A stretch of 64,000 nt of DNA from Mesorhizobium sp. B4-1-3 (lineage in GTDB: Bacteria > Pseudomonadota > Alphaproteobacteria > Rhizobiales > Rhizobiaceae): assembly GCF_006439355.1 (NCBI RefSeq), contig NZ_VFTG01000005.1, positions 1 through 64,000 on the forward strand, given 5' to 3'. The position numbers were made by a program, and so were the translations under genes. Position 1 is the stretch's first letter. The number at the start of each line of letters is the position of its first letter. This document shows positions 17,740-25,046 of the stretch, piece by piece. The notes under the pieces are model-generated. The model had not been told where the DNA came from. It did not search any database and was given only the letters and a program-made list of their open reading frames with translations.

Positions 17740-19647
17740 CTACACGCCGATACCGCGTCCCTTGAGCGCCGCCGTGATCTCGTCGAGGATCGCGGGATCG
17801 TCGATGGTCGCCGGCATCGTCCATTCCTCCTTGTCGGCGATCTTCTGCATCGTGCCGCGCAGGATCTTGCCGGAGCGGGTCTTCGGCAGCCGCTTGATCG
17901 TCACCGCGGTCCTGAAGGCCGCGACGGGGCCGATCCGCTCGCGCACCAGCTCCACCACCTCGCTTTCGATCGCGCCGGTGTCGCGCGACACGCCGGCATT
18001 GAGGACGACGAAGCCGAGCGGCACCTGGCCCTTCATGGCGTCCGCAATGCCGATGACCGCGCATTCGGCGACGTCGGGGTGCGCCGCCAGCACCTCTTCC
18101 ATGGCTCCGGTCGAGAGCCGGTGGCCGGCGACATTGATGATGTCGTCGGTGCGGGCCATGACATAGAGATAGCCGTCCTCATCCATCATGCCGGCATCGG
18201 CGGTCTTGTAGTAGCCTGGGAACTCTTCGAGATAGGCCTGGCGGAAGCGGGCGTCGGCATTCCACAGCGTCGGCAGGCAGCCGGCGGGCAGCGGCAGCTT
18301 GACCACGACATTGCCGAGCGTGCCGCGCGCCACCTCATGGCCGGCATCGTCCAGCACCCGGATGTCGTAGCCAGGCATCGGCACGCCGGGCGAGCCGTAT
18401 TTCACCGGCAATAGTCCCAGCCCCGCCGGATTGGTCGTCATCGGCGAACCGGTCTCGGTCTGCCACCAATGGTCGACGACCGGACGGTCGAGCTTCTGCT
18501 CCGCCCATTTGATGGTTTCGGGATCGGCGCGCTCGCCGGCGAGGAACAAAGTGCGGAACTTCGACAGGTCGTATTTCGGCACGAACTCGCCCTTGGGATC
18601 CTGCCCCTTGATGGCGCGGAAGGCGGTCGGCGCGGTGAACAGCGCCACGACGCCATGCTGCGCGATCACCCGCCAATAGGTGCCGGCGTCCGGTGTGCCG
18701 ATCGGCTTGCCTTCGAAGAGCACGCTTGTGCAGCCATGCAGGAGCGGTCCGTAGACGATGTAGGAATGGCCGACCACCCAGCCGACGTCGGAGGCCGCCC
18801 AGAACACTTCGCCGGGCTTGACGCCGAACTCGTTGTCCATGGTCCATTTCAGCGCGACCATGTGGCCGCCATTGTCGCGCACGATGCCCTTCGGTTGGCC
18901 GGTCGTGCCGGAGGTGTAGATGATGTAGAGCGGGTCGGTGGCCAGCACCGGCACGCAGTCGACATTGGCGCCGGCGGCCCGTTCGCGGGCAACTGCGTCG
19001 GCATAGTCGAAATCGTAATTGTCCTTCATGTCGCAGCGCAACTGCTCGCGCTGCAGGATGAGGCAGGCGTCGGGCTTGTGCTTCGACATCTCGATCGCCT
19101 TGTCGAGCAATGGCTTGTAGGCGACGACACGTCCGGGCTCCAGCCCGCAGGACGCGGAGATGATCAGCTTCGGCTTGGCGTCGTCGACGCGGGTGGCGAG
19201 CTCATGCGAGGCGAAGCCGCCGAACACCACCGAATGCACGGCGCCCAGCCTGGCTGAGGCGAGCATGGCGATGGCCGCTTCCGCCACCATCGGCATGTAA
19301 ATGATGACGCGGTCGCCCTTGCCGATGCCGCGATGCCGCAGCACCGAGGCCAGCGCGACGACCTCGCGCTTCAATTCGGCATAGGTGAATTTCCGGATCG
19401 TGCCGGTGATCGCGCTGTCATGGATCAGGGCCAGCTGGTCGGCGCGGTCGCCGGCGACATGGCGGTCGATTGCGTTGTAGCAGGTGTTGCAGGAAGCGCC
19501 CACGAACCAGCGGCCATAGACGCCTTGCGTCGGGTCGAAGACCTTGTCGGCCGGCCTGTACCAGTCGATCGCCTTCGCTGCTTCGGCCCAGAACCCTACG
19601 GGATCGCGTTTCCAGCCCTCATAGACTTCGTGATAGCGTGAGGCCAT
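17740..19647 (-). CDS. prpE: Propionate-CoA ligase (acetyl-CoA synthetase family)
   Basis: Activates propionate, or another short acid, to its CoA ester via an acyl-adenylate. 635 residues. Motifs: YIIYTSGTTGQPKGIV (P-loop-like A3), WWQTETGSPMTTNPAG (A5), the A7/A8 region VMARTDDIINVAGHRLSTGAMEE, and the catalytic A10 lysine in LPKTRSGKILRGTM. The N-terminus YHEVYEGWKRDPVGFWAEAAKAI and CYNAIDRHV follow the PrpE pattern more than acetyl-CoA synthetase. Start ATG 19647 with GAGGAAGG close upstream; an in-frame ATG at 19662 is less well placed. A small interrupted ORF lies directly upstream. Confidence 0.92.
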   Translation of the reverse strand: MASRYHEVYEGWKRDPVGFWAEAAKAIDWYRPADKVFDPTQGVYGRWFVGASCNTCYNAIDRHVAGDRADQLALIHDSAITGTIRKFTYAELKREVVALASVLRHRGIGKGDRVIIYMPMVAEAAIAMLASARLGAVHSVVFGGFASHELATRVDDAKPKLIISASCGLEPGRVVAYKPLLDKAIEMSKHKPDACLILQREQLRCDMKDNYDFDYADAVARERAAGANVDCVPVLATDPLYIIYTSGTTGQPKGIVRDNGGHMVALKWTMDNEFGVKPGEVFWAASDVGWVVGHSYIVYGPLLHGCTSVLFEGKPIGTPDAGTYWRVIAQHGVVALFTAPTAFRAIKGQDPKGEFVPKYDLSKFRTLFLAGERADPETIKWAEQKLDRPVVDHWWQTETGSPMTTNPAGLGLLPVKYGSPGVPMPGYDIRVLDDAGHEVARGTLGNVVVKLPLPAGCLPTLWNADARFRQAYLEEFPGYYKTADAGMMDEDGYLYVMARTDDIINVAGHRLSTGAMEEVLAAHPDVAECAVIGIADAMKGQVPLGFVVLNAGVSRDTGAIESEVVELVRERIGPVAAFRTAVTIKRLPKTRSGKILRGTMQKIADKEEWTMPATIDDPAILDEITAALKGRGIGV

Positions 19648-19658
19648 CCGCCTTCCTC

Positions 19659-19922
19659 TCAAGAAACGTTCTGCCGCCTGCCATAGACTAAGCCGCGCGT
19701 GGCGGCCATGTCTTCCTGCATTTTGGTCGACATCGCCGGGAAACGTTTCTGTTCGGCGCCTCCGGTGGAGACGTCGCTGTCAGTGTCCGTGATCCAGAAG
19801 CCTGCTTAAAGCGGCAGCGCCGCCAGCATCAGCCCGACGCCGCCGGCGATCAGGATGGCCGCCGCAAGCGCCTTCCGATGGCGTTCGAACGCCGTCGGAG
19901 CCCGTTCCCAATTGTAACGCAT
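19659..19922 (-). other. Small membrane ORF with in-frame TAA, upstream of prpE
   Basis: ATG 19922, preceded by GGGGAG nine bases away, opens a 38-residue ORF ending with TAA at 19806-19808. It has a basic N-terminus (MRYNWERAPTAFERHRKA) and one hydrophobic helix (LAAAILIAGGVGLMLAALPL), so it is a likely single-span membrane peptide. The same frame continues past the TAA for another 48 codons (FWITDTDSDVSTGGAEQKR, later MQEDMAATRG) to TGA 19659-19661, 11 bp before prpE. Either a genuine 38-residue protein (19806-19922) or an 86-codon gene cut by a nonsense mutation. I do not recognise the family. The rest of 19663-20105 shows no gene. Confidence 0.5.
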
Positions 19923-20105
19923 ACAGATCACTCCCCAAAGCCCGGCGGACTCATAGCTTACCTAACGGCAGGAAGGCAAGACCTCGCTAATATTCGCCCC
20001 GCGACGGTCAGGCCTGCAGGGCCAAACATCCCGCATTCGCCATCCACGCCGATGGACAGCCTCGCGGCGCCGCGCTAATTGCTCTTTAGCGAAGGGAGCG
20101 GGCGG

Positions 20106-20393
20106 ATGGCTGAAATCGGCTCTGAAACGGTGCTTCGGATGGCGGACGATGCGTCCGTGCAGCATGTCGGCGATGGCGCCGTCGTGCTTTTGGCACGCAG
20201 CGGCCAGCTTTACACCTGCAACGACACGACCGAGGCTTTTCTCGACAAGGTCGACGGCGCGCGCAACCTCAACCAGATCGTCGACCTGCTGTCGGACGAG
20301 TTCGAGGTCGACAAGGCAACGCTCGACCAGGACATGGCCGAATTGGCCGCCGAACTGGTGGCTGAAGGCATCCTGTCCGACCCGGAGGCGTGA
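20106..20393 (+). CDS. PqqD-family peptide-recognition protein (RRE / lasso B1-like)
   Basis: PqqD-like proteins bind the leader of a ribosomally made peptide and present it to modifying enzymes. 95 residues. Recognisable features are the early beta-strand pair (VVLLARSGQLYTCNDTTEAFLD) and the helical DLLSDEFEVDKATLDQDMAELAAELVAEGIL that ends PqqD domains. Start ATG 20106 is chosen over the TTG at 20079 because GGGAG lies just upstream and the extra residues are not family-like. Its stop overlaps the next ATG (TGATG). Followed by a B2-type protease and an HprK-like kinase, it resembles lasso B1 or the PqqD members associated with HprK-related kinases. Confidence 0.85.
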   Translation: MAEIGSETVLRMADDASVQHVGDGAVVLLARSGQLYTCNDTTEAFLDKVDGARNLNQIVDLLSDEFEVDKATLDQDMAELAAELVAEGILSDPEA

Positions 20394-20824
20394 TGGCCGA
20401 CGGACCGGTCCTGCGTGTCCTGTTCCGCGTCCATTTGTGGCTCACCGCGCGGCTGATGCCGGTGCTGGTCGGCCGGCGCGATTTCGAAAGCGTGTTGAAA
20501 CTGGCGCCACTGCGCTCGCCCGAGCCCTATCGTGATTTGCCCTGGACCTATATCGTCCATCGCATCAAGCGAACGGTGCGGCGTCCCTGGCTGATGCGCG
20601 ACCGCAGGTGCCTTCGGGAAGGTCTGCTCGGTTTTCGCTTCCTGCGCATGGCCGGTCTCGACCCGGAGCTGCGTTTCGGGGTCGATGCCAACTCGATGCA
20701 CGAGCCGCGCCTGTCGGCGCATTGCTGGGTCTGCCTCGACGGCAAGCCGGTGGTCAGCGACAGCCAGCCCGGCATGGTGGAGATCTACCGCCACCCGGCC
20801 AGGATGAAGGCGCCAGCCGCTTGA
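20393..20824 (+). CDS. Lasso peptide biosynthesis B2-like transglutaminase/leader protease
   Basis: B2 proteins are cysteine proteases of transglutaminase fold that remove the leader from a PqqD-bound precursor. 143 residues, normal for the family. The catalytic triad is visible: Cys73 in RRCLREGLLGFRFLRMAG, His110 in LSAHCWVCL, Asp116 in LDGKPV. The usual GVDANS stretch precedes the histidine. Translationally coupled to PqqD on one side (TGATG) and the kinase on the other (TTGA overlap). In lasso systems B1 and B2 act with an asparagine-synthetase-like cyclase, which is not found in this window; hydrolysis without macrolactam formation is therefore possible. Confidence 0.87.
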   Translation: MADGPVLRVLFRVHLWLTARLMPVLVGRRDFESVLKLAPLRSPEPYRDLPWTYIVHRIKRTVRRPWLMRDRRCLREGLLGFRFLRMAGLDPELRFGVDANSMHEPRLSAHCWVCLDGKPVVSDSQPGMVEIYRHPARMKAPAA

Positions 20825-21801
20825 GCGACCAGACTTTCCGCTACGACCTCAATGGCCAGGTCATAGGCATCACCGCCGCGCGCGCCGATCTTTGGCCGAG
20901 CTTCGACCTGGTGCTTGGCGCCCTGCGTGTGGAAGAGCCTGTTCCGCCCGGTTTTCGTGTCGACATCGTCGAGACGCCTGAGTTGCAGGAGAACCCCGAA
21001 GGAAAGCTGGCCTTCGACGGCGACGTGCCGCTGGACGGCCATTGCCGCATGATAGACGCCGGCAGCGTCTTCCATCTCGTCTTCCCGGGCCAGCAGACGC
21101 TGTCGATCCGCGACGGCGAGGGCCGGGCCGAAATCCGTCTTCATCCAGGCAGCAAGATCAAGTGGACTTTGCTGATGATGGTGCTGGATGCGGCGCTCGA
21201 TTCGGACGGCCAGTATATGCTGCACGCCGCGGGTCTCACCTTGCCTGGAAAGGAGGGCCTGGTTCTCATTCATGCGCCAAGCGGCACGGGCAAGTCGACG
21301 ACGTCGCTGGCGCTTGCGTCGCGGGGCTTCGGCCTTTGCTCGGACGACGTGATGATCCTCAACGCAAGGGCGCAGGGCATCACGGCCTGGGGCATGCCGC
21401 GCAAGGTGAAGGTCCACCGCAACACTGCGGCGATGCTGCCCTTCGTTGCGCCTTGCCTGGGTGAAAAGTGGGACGCCGAGGGCGAGCAGTCCGTTTCGCT
21501 GGACTGCCTCGGCGGGATCATCCGCGTTGAGGATGTGCGCGCCAGGCCTGTCGCCGCGCTCCTGCATCTCGCGCGCTCGGCCGACACCGAGACCCGGCTG
21601 ATGCCGATGGCCAGGACCGAGGCCATGGTGACTTTGGCCACCGACAATGTGCGGACCGGCATGACCGGCCTGCTGTCGCTGCAGAAAAGGCGCTTGGCGA
21701 TGATCGCGGCGCTGGTGAAGGCAGTGCCGACCTTCACGCTGGAAGTCGGGGCAAGTCCCGCGGATGCGGCCGCGCTGATCCAGGCCGCGCTGCCAAGTTG
21801 A
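20821..21801 (+). CDS. HprK-related serine/threonine kinase of the peptide cassette
   Basis: P-loop kinase related to HPr kinase/phosphorylase. Related enzymes in some lasso clusters phosphorylate the C-terminal serine of the precursor. 326 residues. Walker A is IHAPSGTGKSTTSLALASRG, immediately followed by the paired aspartates GLCSDDVMIL typical of HprK. The N-terminal 130 residues (FRYDLNGQVIGITAARADLW onward) have the pattern seen in HprK-related kinase A proteins. The start is TTG 20821, overlapping the B2 stop; the open frame from 20608 lies within B2. It ends 7 bp from the convergent formyltransferase gene. The substrate is presumed, not shown, to be the small peptide at 23978. Confidence 0.83.
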   Translation: MSDQTFRYDLNGQVIGITAARADLWPSFDLVLGALRVEEPVPPGFRVDIVETPELQENPEGKLAFDGDVPLDGHCRMIDAGSVFHLVFPGQQTLSIRDGEGRAEIRLHPGSKIKWTLLMMVLDAALDSDGQYMLHAAGLTLPGKEGLVLIHAPSGTGKSTTSLALASRGFGLCSDDVMILNARAQGITAWGMPRKVKVHRNTAAMLPFVAPCLGEKWDAEGEQSVSLDCLGGIIRVEDVRARPVAALLHLARSADTETRLMPMARTEAMVTLATDNVRTGMTGLLSLQKRRLAMIAALVKAVPTFTLEVGASPADAAALIQAALPS

Positions 21802-21808
21802 CGCTCAC

Positions 21809-22792
21809 TCAGTCCTTCTCGCCGAAACGCCGGATGTCGAAGGATCGCTGCTCCCGCCTGCCTTGGCGGGGTTTCGACTGCCATCGCAGCAACAGCCGGG
21901 ACAGCTTGTTGTACGCCAGATGGACGACGCGCGCGTCGGCGCAGTCGAACTCCACCAGTCCCCATCGGCATTTCGCCGCTTCGCCGCTCGGGGATCCCAG
22001 GCGACGGATCGGCTGAGCCAGCCGGACCGGCCTTCCGTTGATCAGCACACTGACCGGAACACTCGACCCGACGACCCGGCACAGCCGCGCGACATGGTCG
22101 CTTGACGATTGCGTGCCGACGATCAACGGACCGGGCTCGACGCGTGCCCAGACATATGCCCCATCCGGCTGAGGCATTCCGGCAAGCCTGCCCCGGCAAA
22201 ACTCGGGCGCGATATTCGCCGCGAGCACGGCCATCGCGTCTGCCAGGGCCCGGTTCACCGTTACGGCCGAACGCCAATCCTCTGCTGCAAAACCGACCTG
22301 CGCCAGGATATCGCCCTCATCGAAGCCGGATGTCATCTTGTGCAAGGTCACACCGCCATGGGCTTCTTGCATCTGGTCGATGATTAGCCGGTGCATTGGA
22401 TGCGGACCGCGATAGTGAGGCAGAAGCGCGGGATGCAGGTTGAGGCCACCCTTGGGGAACAGCTCCAGCGCCGTTCGCGGGATCAGCTTGCCGTATCCGA
22501 AACAGATCAAAAGATCGGCGCCGAGCACGCTGAGCTCCTGCCCGAGCGCATCCCAGTCATGGGGCGGGCTGAATTCGATCAGCGGTGGCATGGCGTGTCT
22601 GGGATGAGATATCAACGCAAACCGTCGCCGAAGGCGGCGGCGCAGGGTACTGAAGCTGAAGCGCTTGCCGGCACGTGGGCCCGGCACGACCACGGCAGCG
22701 ATTTGGTGGCCGTCATTTGCCCAGCGCGCTAGCATGGGCGCGGTGACGGACGAAACCTCGGTGATGAATACGGCCGAGAGCGGTTTCTCCAT
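21809..22792 (-). CDS. Formyltransferase-family enzyme in the peptide cassette
   Basis: Related to methionyl-tRNA and sugar-amine formyltransferases using 10-formyl-tetrahydrofolate. 327 residues. The catalytic pattern is intact: FGYGKLIPRTALELFPKGG, GLNLHPALLPHYRGPHPMHR (Asn and His of the active site, HPxLLPxYRG loop), and GVTLHKMTSGFDEGDILAQ with the conserved Asp. The C-terminal third is a separate domain (KPRQGRREQRSF end) that may bind the acceptor. Start ATG 22792 follows the nucleotidyltransferase stop by 7 bases, so the two form an operon. It is not the housekeeping fmt by context (no def next door). The acceptor could be a nucleotide-linked amine or the peptide; unknown. Confidence 0.8.
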   Translation of the reverse strand: MEKPLSAVFITEVSSVTAPMLARWANDGHQIAAVVVPGPRAGKRFSFSTLRRRLRRRFALISHPRHAMPPLIEFSPPHDWDALGQELSVLGADLLICFGYGKLIPRTALELFPKGGLNLHPALLPHYRGPHPMHRLIIDQMQEAHGGVTLHKMTSGFDEGDILAQVGFAAEDWRSAVTVNRALADAMAVLAANIAPEFCRGRLAGMPQPDGAYVWARVEPGPLIVGTQSSSDHVARLCRVVGSSVPVSVLINGRPVRLAQPIRRLGSPSGEAAKCRWGLVEFDCADARVVHLAYNKLSRLLLRWQSKPRQGRREQRSFDIRRFGEKD

Positions 22793-22799
22793 GCCGAGC

Positions 22800-23825
22800 T
22801 CAGGCTGGATATGGTCGCGGCCGTGCCAGCCTCTGGACCCAGCGGAAGGCATCGCGGCTGAGGCGCGAGCGCAGCTTCTCGCGAGAATTGACCCGAAGCA
22901 GCATGTTGCCGGTGATCAGCCATTTGGCCAGTCGGATCGAGAGGTCCGGCTTGATGCGGTCGGCGAGCTCGATCGCGCGCGGCGCGGCGAACAGGCGTCC
23001 GGTGACGTTGAGGACTGTGGCCAGCTCGAGCTCGATGCCGGTCATCCGGGCGGCATCGAGCAGCCGCGCTTCCGCTTGGGGCGATTTCAGCGCCCGCACG
23101 CCTTGCAGCACGTCGACGCAGAGCTGCAGGCGGTGGAACTTGTGGCCGCCGGCGGCATGAACGACGGCGATGGTGAGCAGCGCAGCCGGCGTGTCGGTTT
23201 CGCTGCCGTCGATTGCCTGCAACTCGCGGAAGCCAAGCGATAGGCGTCTGCGCATGCCGGTGTCGTGCACCAGATTGCCATGCAATTCGACCAGCAGGCT
23301 GGAGTTCTCTTTCTCCAGCCATTTGAATTCCAGCAGTTCATGCGATCGGGCCTCGTCGCTGCCGAGTTCGAAGCCGCATTCGCCGATGGTCTTGTTGGCC
23401 GCCTCGATGCTGGCGGGATCGACGAGGATGTCGATGTCGGTGAAGGGACGGTCGGCAAGCTGGCGATAGAGCTTGCGCGCGAACACCGGCCCCTTGACGA
23501 TCCGGGCCGGCACGCCCTTTGCCGCCAGCGCTTTCATGATGCGGTCGCCATGATATTGCAGCAGCATCGATTGGCCGGTCGCCATCGTCGCCGCGTCGCG
23601 CAACTCCAATAGCCTCCGCTGCAGGGTTGCGTCCTGCGGCAGTCGAGCGTCACCGATCTCCCGGAGTTTGCGCAGCATGATCGGCAGCACGCCATGAAAC
23701 TCCGCATTGGCGAGCAGCGCCAGCAGGGTTTTGGCCGCAAGGCCATTGCCAATGGCGGCCGATGCCTCGGGGTCGGCAAAGGTCAGCAGCAGTTTTTCAT
23801 CGGCAAATGCAAGAGATGGCAGCAT
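22800..23825 (-). CDS. Nucleotidyltransferase family protein (NTP_transf_5-like)
   Basis: Pol-beta-like nucleotidyltransferase of the type found beside lasso and other peptide maturases. 341 residues. The key region is VPARIVKGPVFARKLYRQL then RPFTDIDILVDP, with the D-x-D metal pair. LVELHGNLVHDTGMRRRLSL follows as in the family. The C-terminal half is helical (LLTIAVVHAAGGHKFHRL). Start ATG 23825 (TTG 23828 also in frame). It diverges from the small peptide gene 152 bp away and precedes the formyltransferase gene by 7 bp. In some lasso clusters such a protein acts together with the kinase on the phosphorylated peptide; that role here is inference. Confidence 0.85.
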   Translation of the reverse strand: MLPSLAFADEKLLLTFADPEASAAIGNGLAAKTLLALLANAEFHGVLPIMLRKLREIGDARLPQDATLQRRLLELRDAATMATGQSMLLQYHGDRIMKALAAKGVPARIVKGPVFARKLYRQLADRPFTDIDILVDPASIEAANKTIGECGFELGSDEARSHELLEFKWLEKENSSLLVELHGNLVHDTGMRRRLSLGFRELQAIDGSETDTPAALLTIAVVHAAGGHKFHRLQLCVDVLQGVRALKSPQAEARLLDAARMTGIELELATVLNVTGRLFAAPRAIELADRIKPDLSIRLAKWLITGNMLLRVNSREKLRSRLSRDAFRWVQRLARPRPYPA

Positions 23826-23928
23826 CAAATCTGCTCAGGATTCCGTCATCGAAGGCAAATATGGCGAATATGGTTGCAGAAAAGCACCAGAGACGCCAGC
23901 AACGCGAGGACGAATCCCGCGCATGAAT

Positions 23929-23957
23929 TGACAGTGTGAATAGCTTTGCCGCATTCT
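23929..23957 (+). promoter_or_regulatory. Sigma70-type promoter for the small peptide gene
   Basis: A perfect TTGACA at 23929-23934 is followed after 17 bp by CATTCT at 23952-23957, placing transcription start about 15 bp before the peptide ATG. The -35 match is exact, the -10 weak. Confidence 0.5.
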
Positions 23958-23977
23958 CACAACCAGGAGTCGGAGGC

Positions 23978-24070
23978 ATGAAAATGACCAAGAAGCAATA
24001 TCAAGCGCCAGTTCTGCGCAAGGCGGGTAAGCTGTCCACCGTGGTAGCTGCTACCTCGAAGCCGGTCTAA
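23978..24070 (+). CDS. Putative precursor peptide of the PqqD/B2/kinase cassette
   Basis: A 30-residue ORF, too short for most gene finders. Residues 8-17, YQAPVLRKAG, match exactly the YxxPxLxxxG leader motif that PqqD-type (B1) proteins bind in lasso precursors, preceded by the usual Lys-rich start (MKMTKK). The remaining 13 residues are KLSTVVAATSKPV. They contain Ser and Thr for a kinase but no Asp or Glu for a lasso ring, and the leader threonine is not at the usual G+6 spacing. Two start codons (23978, 23984) each have a Shine-Dalgarno: AGGAG eight bases before the first, GGAGG seven before the second. A TTGACA promoter lies upstream. Divergent from the nucleotidyltransferase gene, hence likely part of the cassette. 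Confidence 0.7.
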   Translation: MKMTKKQYQAPVLRKAGKLSTVVAATSKPV

Positions 24071-24098
24071 GCCAGGTTCGCAGCTTTCGCTTGCGCCA

Positions 24099-24338
24099 CT
24101 AGATGCCCCAGCGCAGCGCCGCCGTGTGTACCGGCGCGTCCCAAAATGCTGACGCGTCGTCATCCAGCACGGTCAGCGTGATCGAGCATCCCGCCATGTC
24201 GAGCGAGGTCACATAGGACCCCGACGAGCGAGCGGATTACCGTCACGCCCTGTTTCTCGAACATCCTGCGCGCGCTGTTGTACATCAGATAGAGCTCCAT
24301 CGACGGCGTGCCGCCGAAGGACGTCAGCTGGCCGTGCT
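24099..24338 (-). pseudogene. dhaK: dhaK remnant (dihydroxyacetone kinase C-terminus)
   Basis: Minus-strand translation gives FGGTPSMELYLMYNSARRMF and then [13 protein letters not shown], a clear match to the C-terminal domain of DhaK. One extra G after SLVG (about 24215) shifts the frame; in the next frame it continues [19 protein letters not shown] and ends with [15 protein letters not shown] and TAG at 24099-24101. Only about the last 75 of 330 residues remain, and a stop precedes the fragment at its 5' end. The junction is also where the PIG-L gene ends, so a deletion joined the two. Confidence 0.75.
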
Positions 24339-25022
24339 AGCGGGTCCCGGACTCACCGTCACCGGCCGGATCGCCGGCGCCGGCGGCAGGAGCGCGCGTA
24401 TGTCGGCGAAGGGGAAAGTCGGCTCGAAGCGGAAGGCTTCCGCCAGCGCGCCGGAGGCGCCGTTGCACTGTCCGGCGCGAAACTCGTTCTGGAGGCGCGC
24501 CCTGTGCACATAATGCTCGGGACCTTGCGATCGGTGCGCCCGAATCGCTTTCGCCTTGATGTCCCAATGCTGCGAGATCTCGACATAGTGCGTCGGCGAA
24601 AAACCGGTGCCGCCGAGCGTGTCGGCATGCAGCACCGGCACCGCGAAGGATGCGGCGAGCCGCACGCCGTCAGACAGGGCGCGGTGGTCGCAATGATAAT
24701 CGTAAGGCGCATGGGTGACGGCGAGGTCGGGCTTCACCTCGCCCATCAGTGTCTTCAGCGCCGAAATGAACGCGGCATCGGCGACGAGCTCCCCGTCGGG
24801 AAAGTCGAGGAAGCGTGGTTCGACGCCGAGGAGGCCTGCCGCCGTGGTCGCTTCCTTGCGCCGCAAGCGGGCAAGCGCCTTGGGGTCTCCCATGCCGCCT
24901 CTGGCACCATCGGTGGCTATGGCGAAAGTCAGTTCTGCGCCTTGCGCGACATAGGCGGCCAGCGTACCGAACATGAATATCTCGATATCGTCGGGATGTG
25001 CCCCCAGCGCCAGTATCTTCAC
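24324..25022 (-). CDS. PIG-L / LmbE family deacetylase
   Basis: Zinc-dependent N-deacetylase of the GlcNAc-PI deacetylase/LmbE family, acting on an amino-sugar conjugate. 232 residues. The zinc motif is LALGAHPDDIEIFMFGTLA (AHPDD) with the partner histidine in APYDYHCDHRALSDGVRL (HxDH). The start is GTG 25022 with GGAG seven bases upstream; the frame is open to 25487 but that part lies over the divergent transporter gene. The last residues (PGPASTAS) read into the dhaK remnant, so the native C-terminus may have been replaced. Only 24 bp separate its start from the divergent EamA gene. Confidence 0.85.
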   Translation of the reverse strand: MKILALGAHPDDIEIFMFGTLAAYVAQGAELTFAIATDGARGGMGDPKALARLRRKEATTAAGLLGVEPRFLDFPDGELVADAAFISALKTLMGEVKPDLAVTHAPYDYHCDHRALSDGVRLAASFAVPVLHADTLGGTGFSPTHYVEISQHWDIKAKAIRAHRSQGPEHYVHRARLQNEFRAGQCNGASGALAEAFRFEPTFPFADIRALLPPAPAIRPVTVSPGPASTAS

Positions 25023-25046
25023 GTCTTTCTCCCGGAAAATGGTATC

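Noticed and set aside
23978..24070. Calling the small peptide a true lasso precursor
   Set aside because: The leader motif fits, but the core is short, has no Asp/Glu for the isopeptide ring, and no cyclase gene is in the window.
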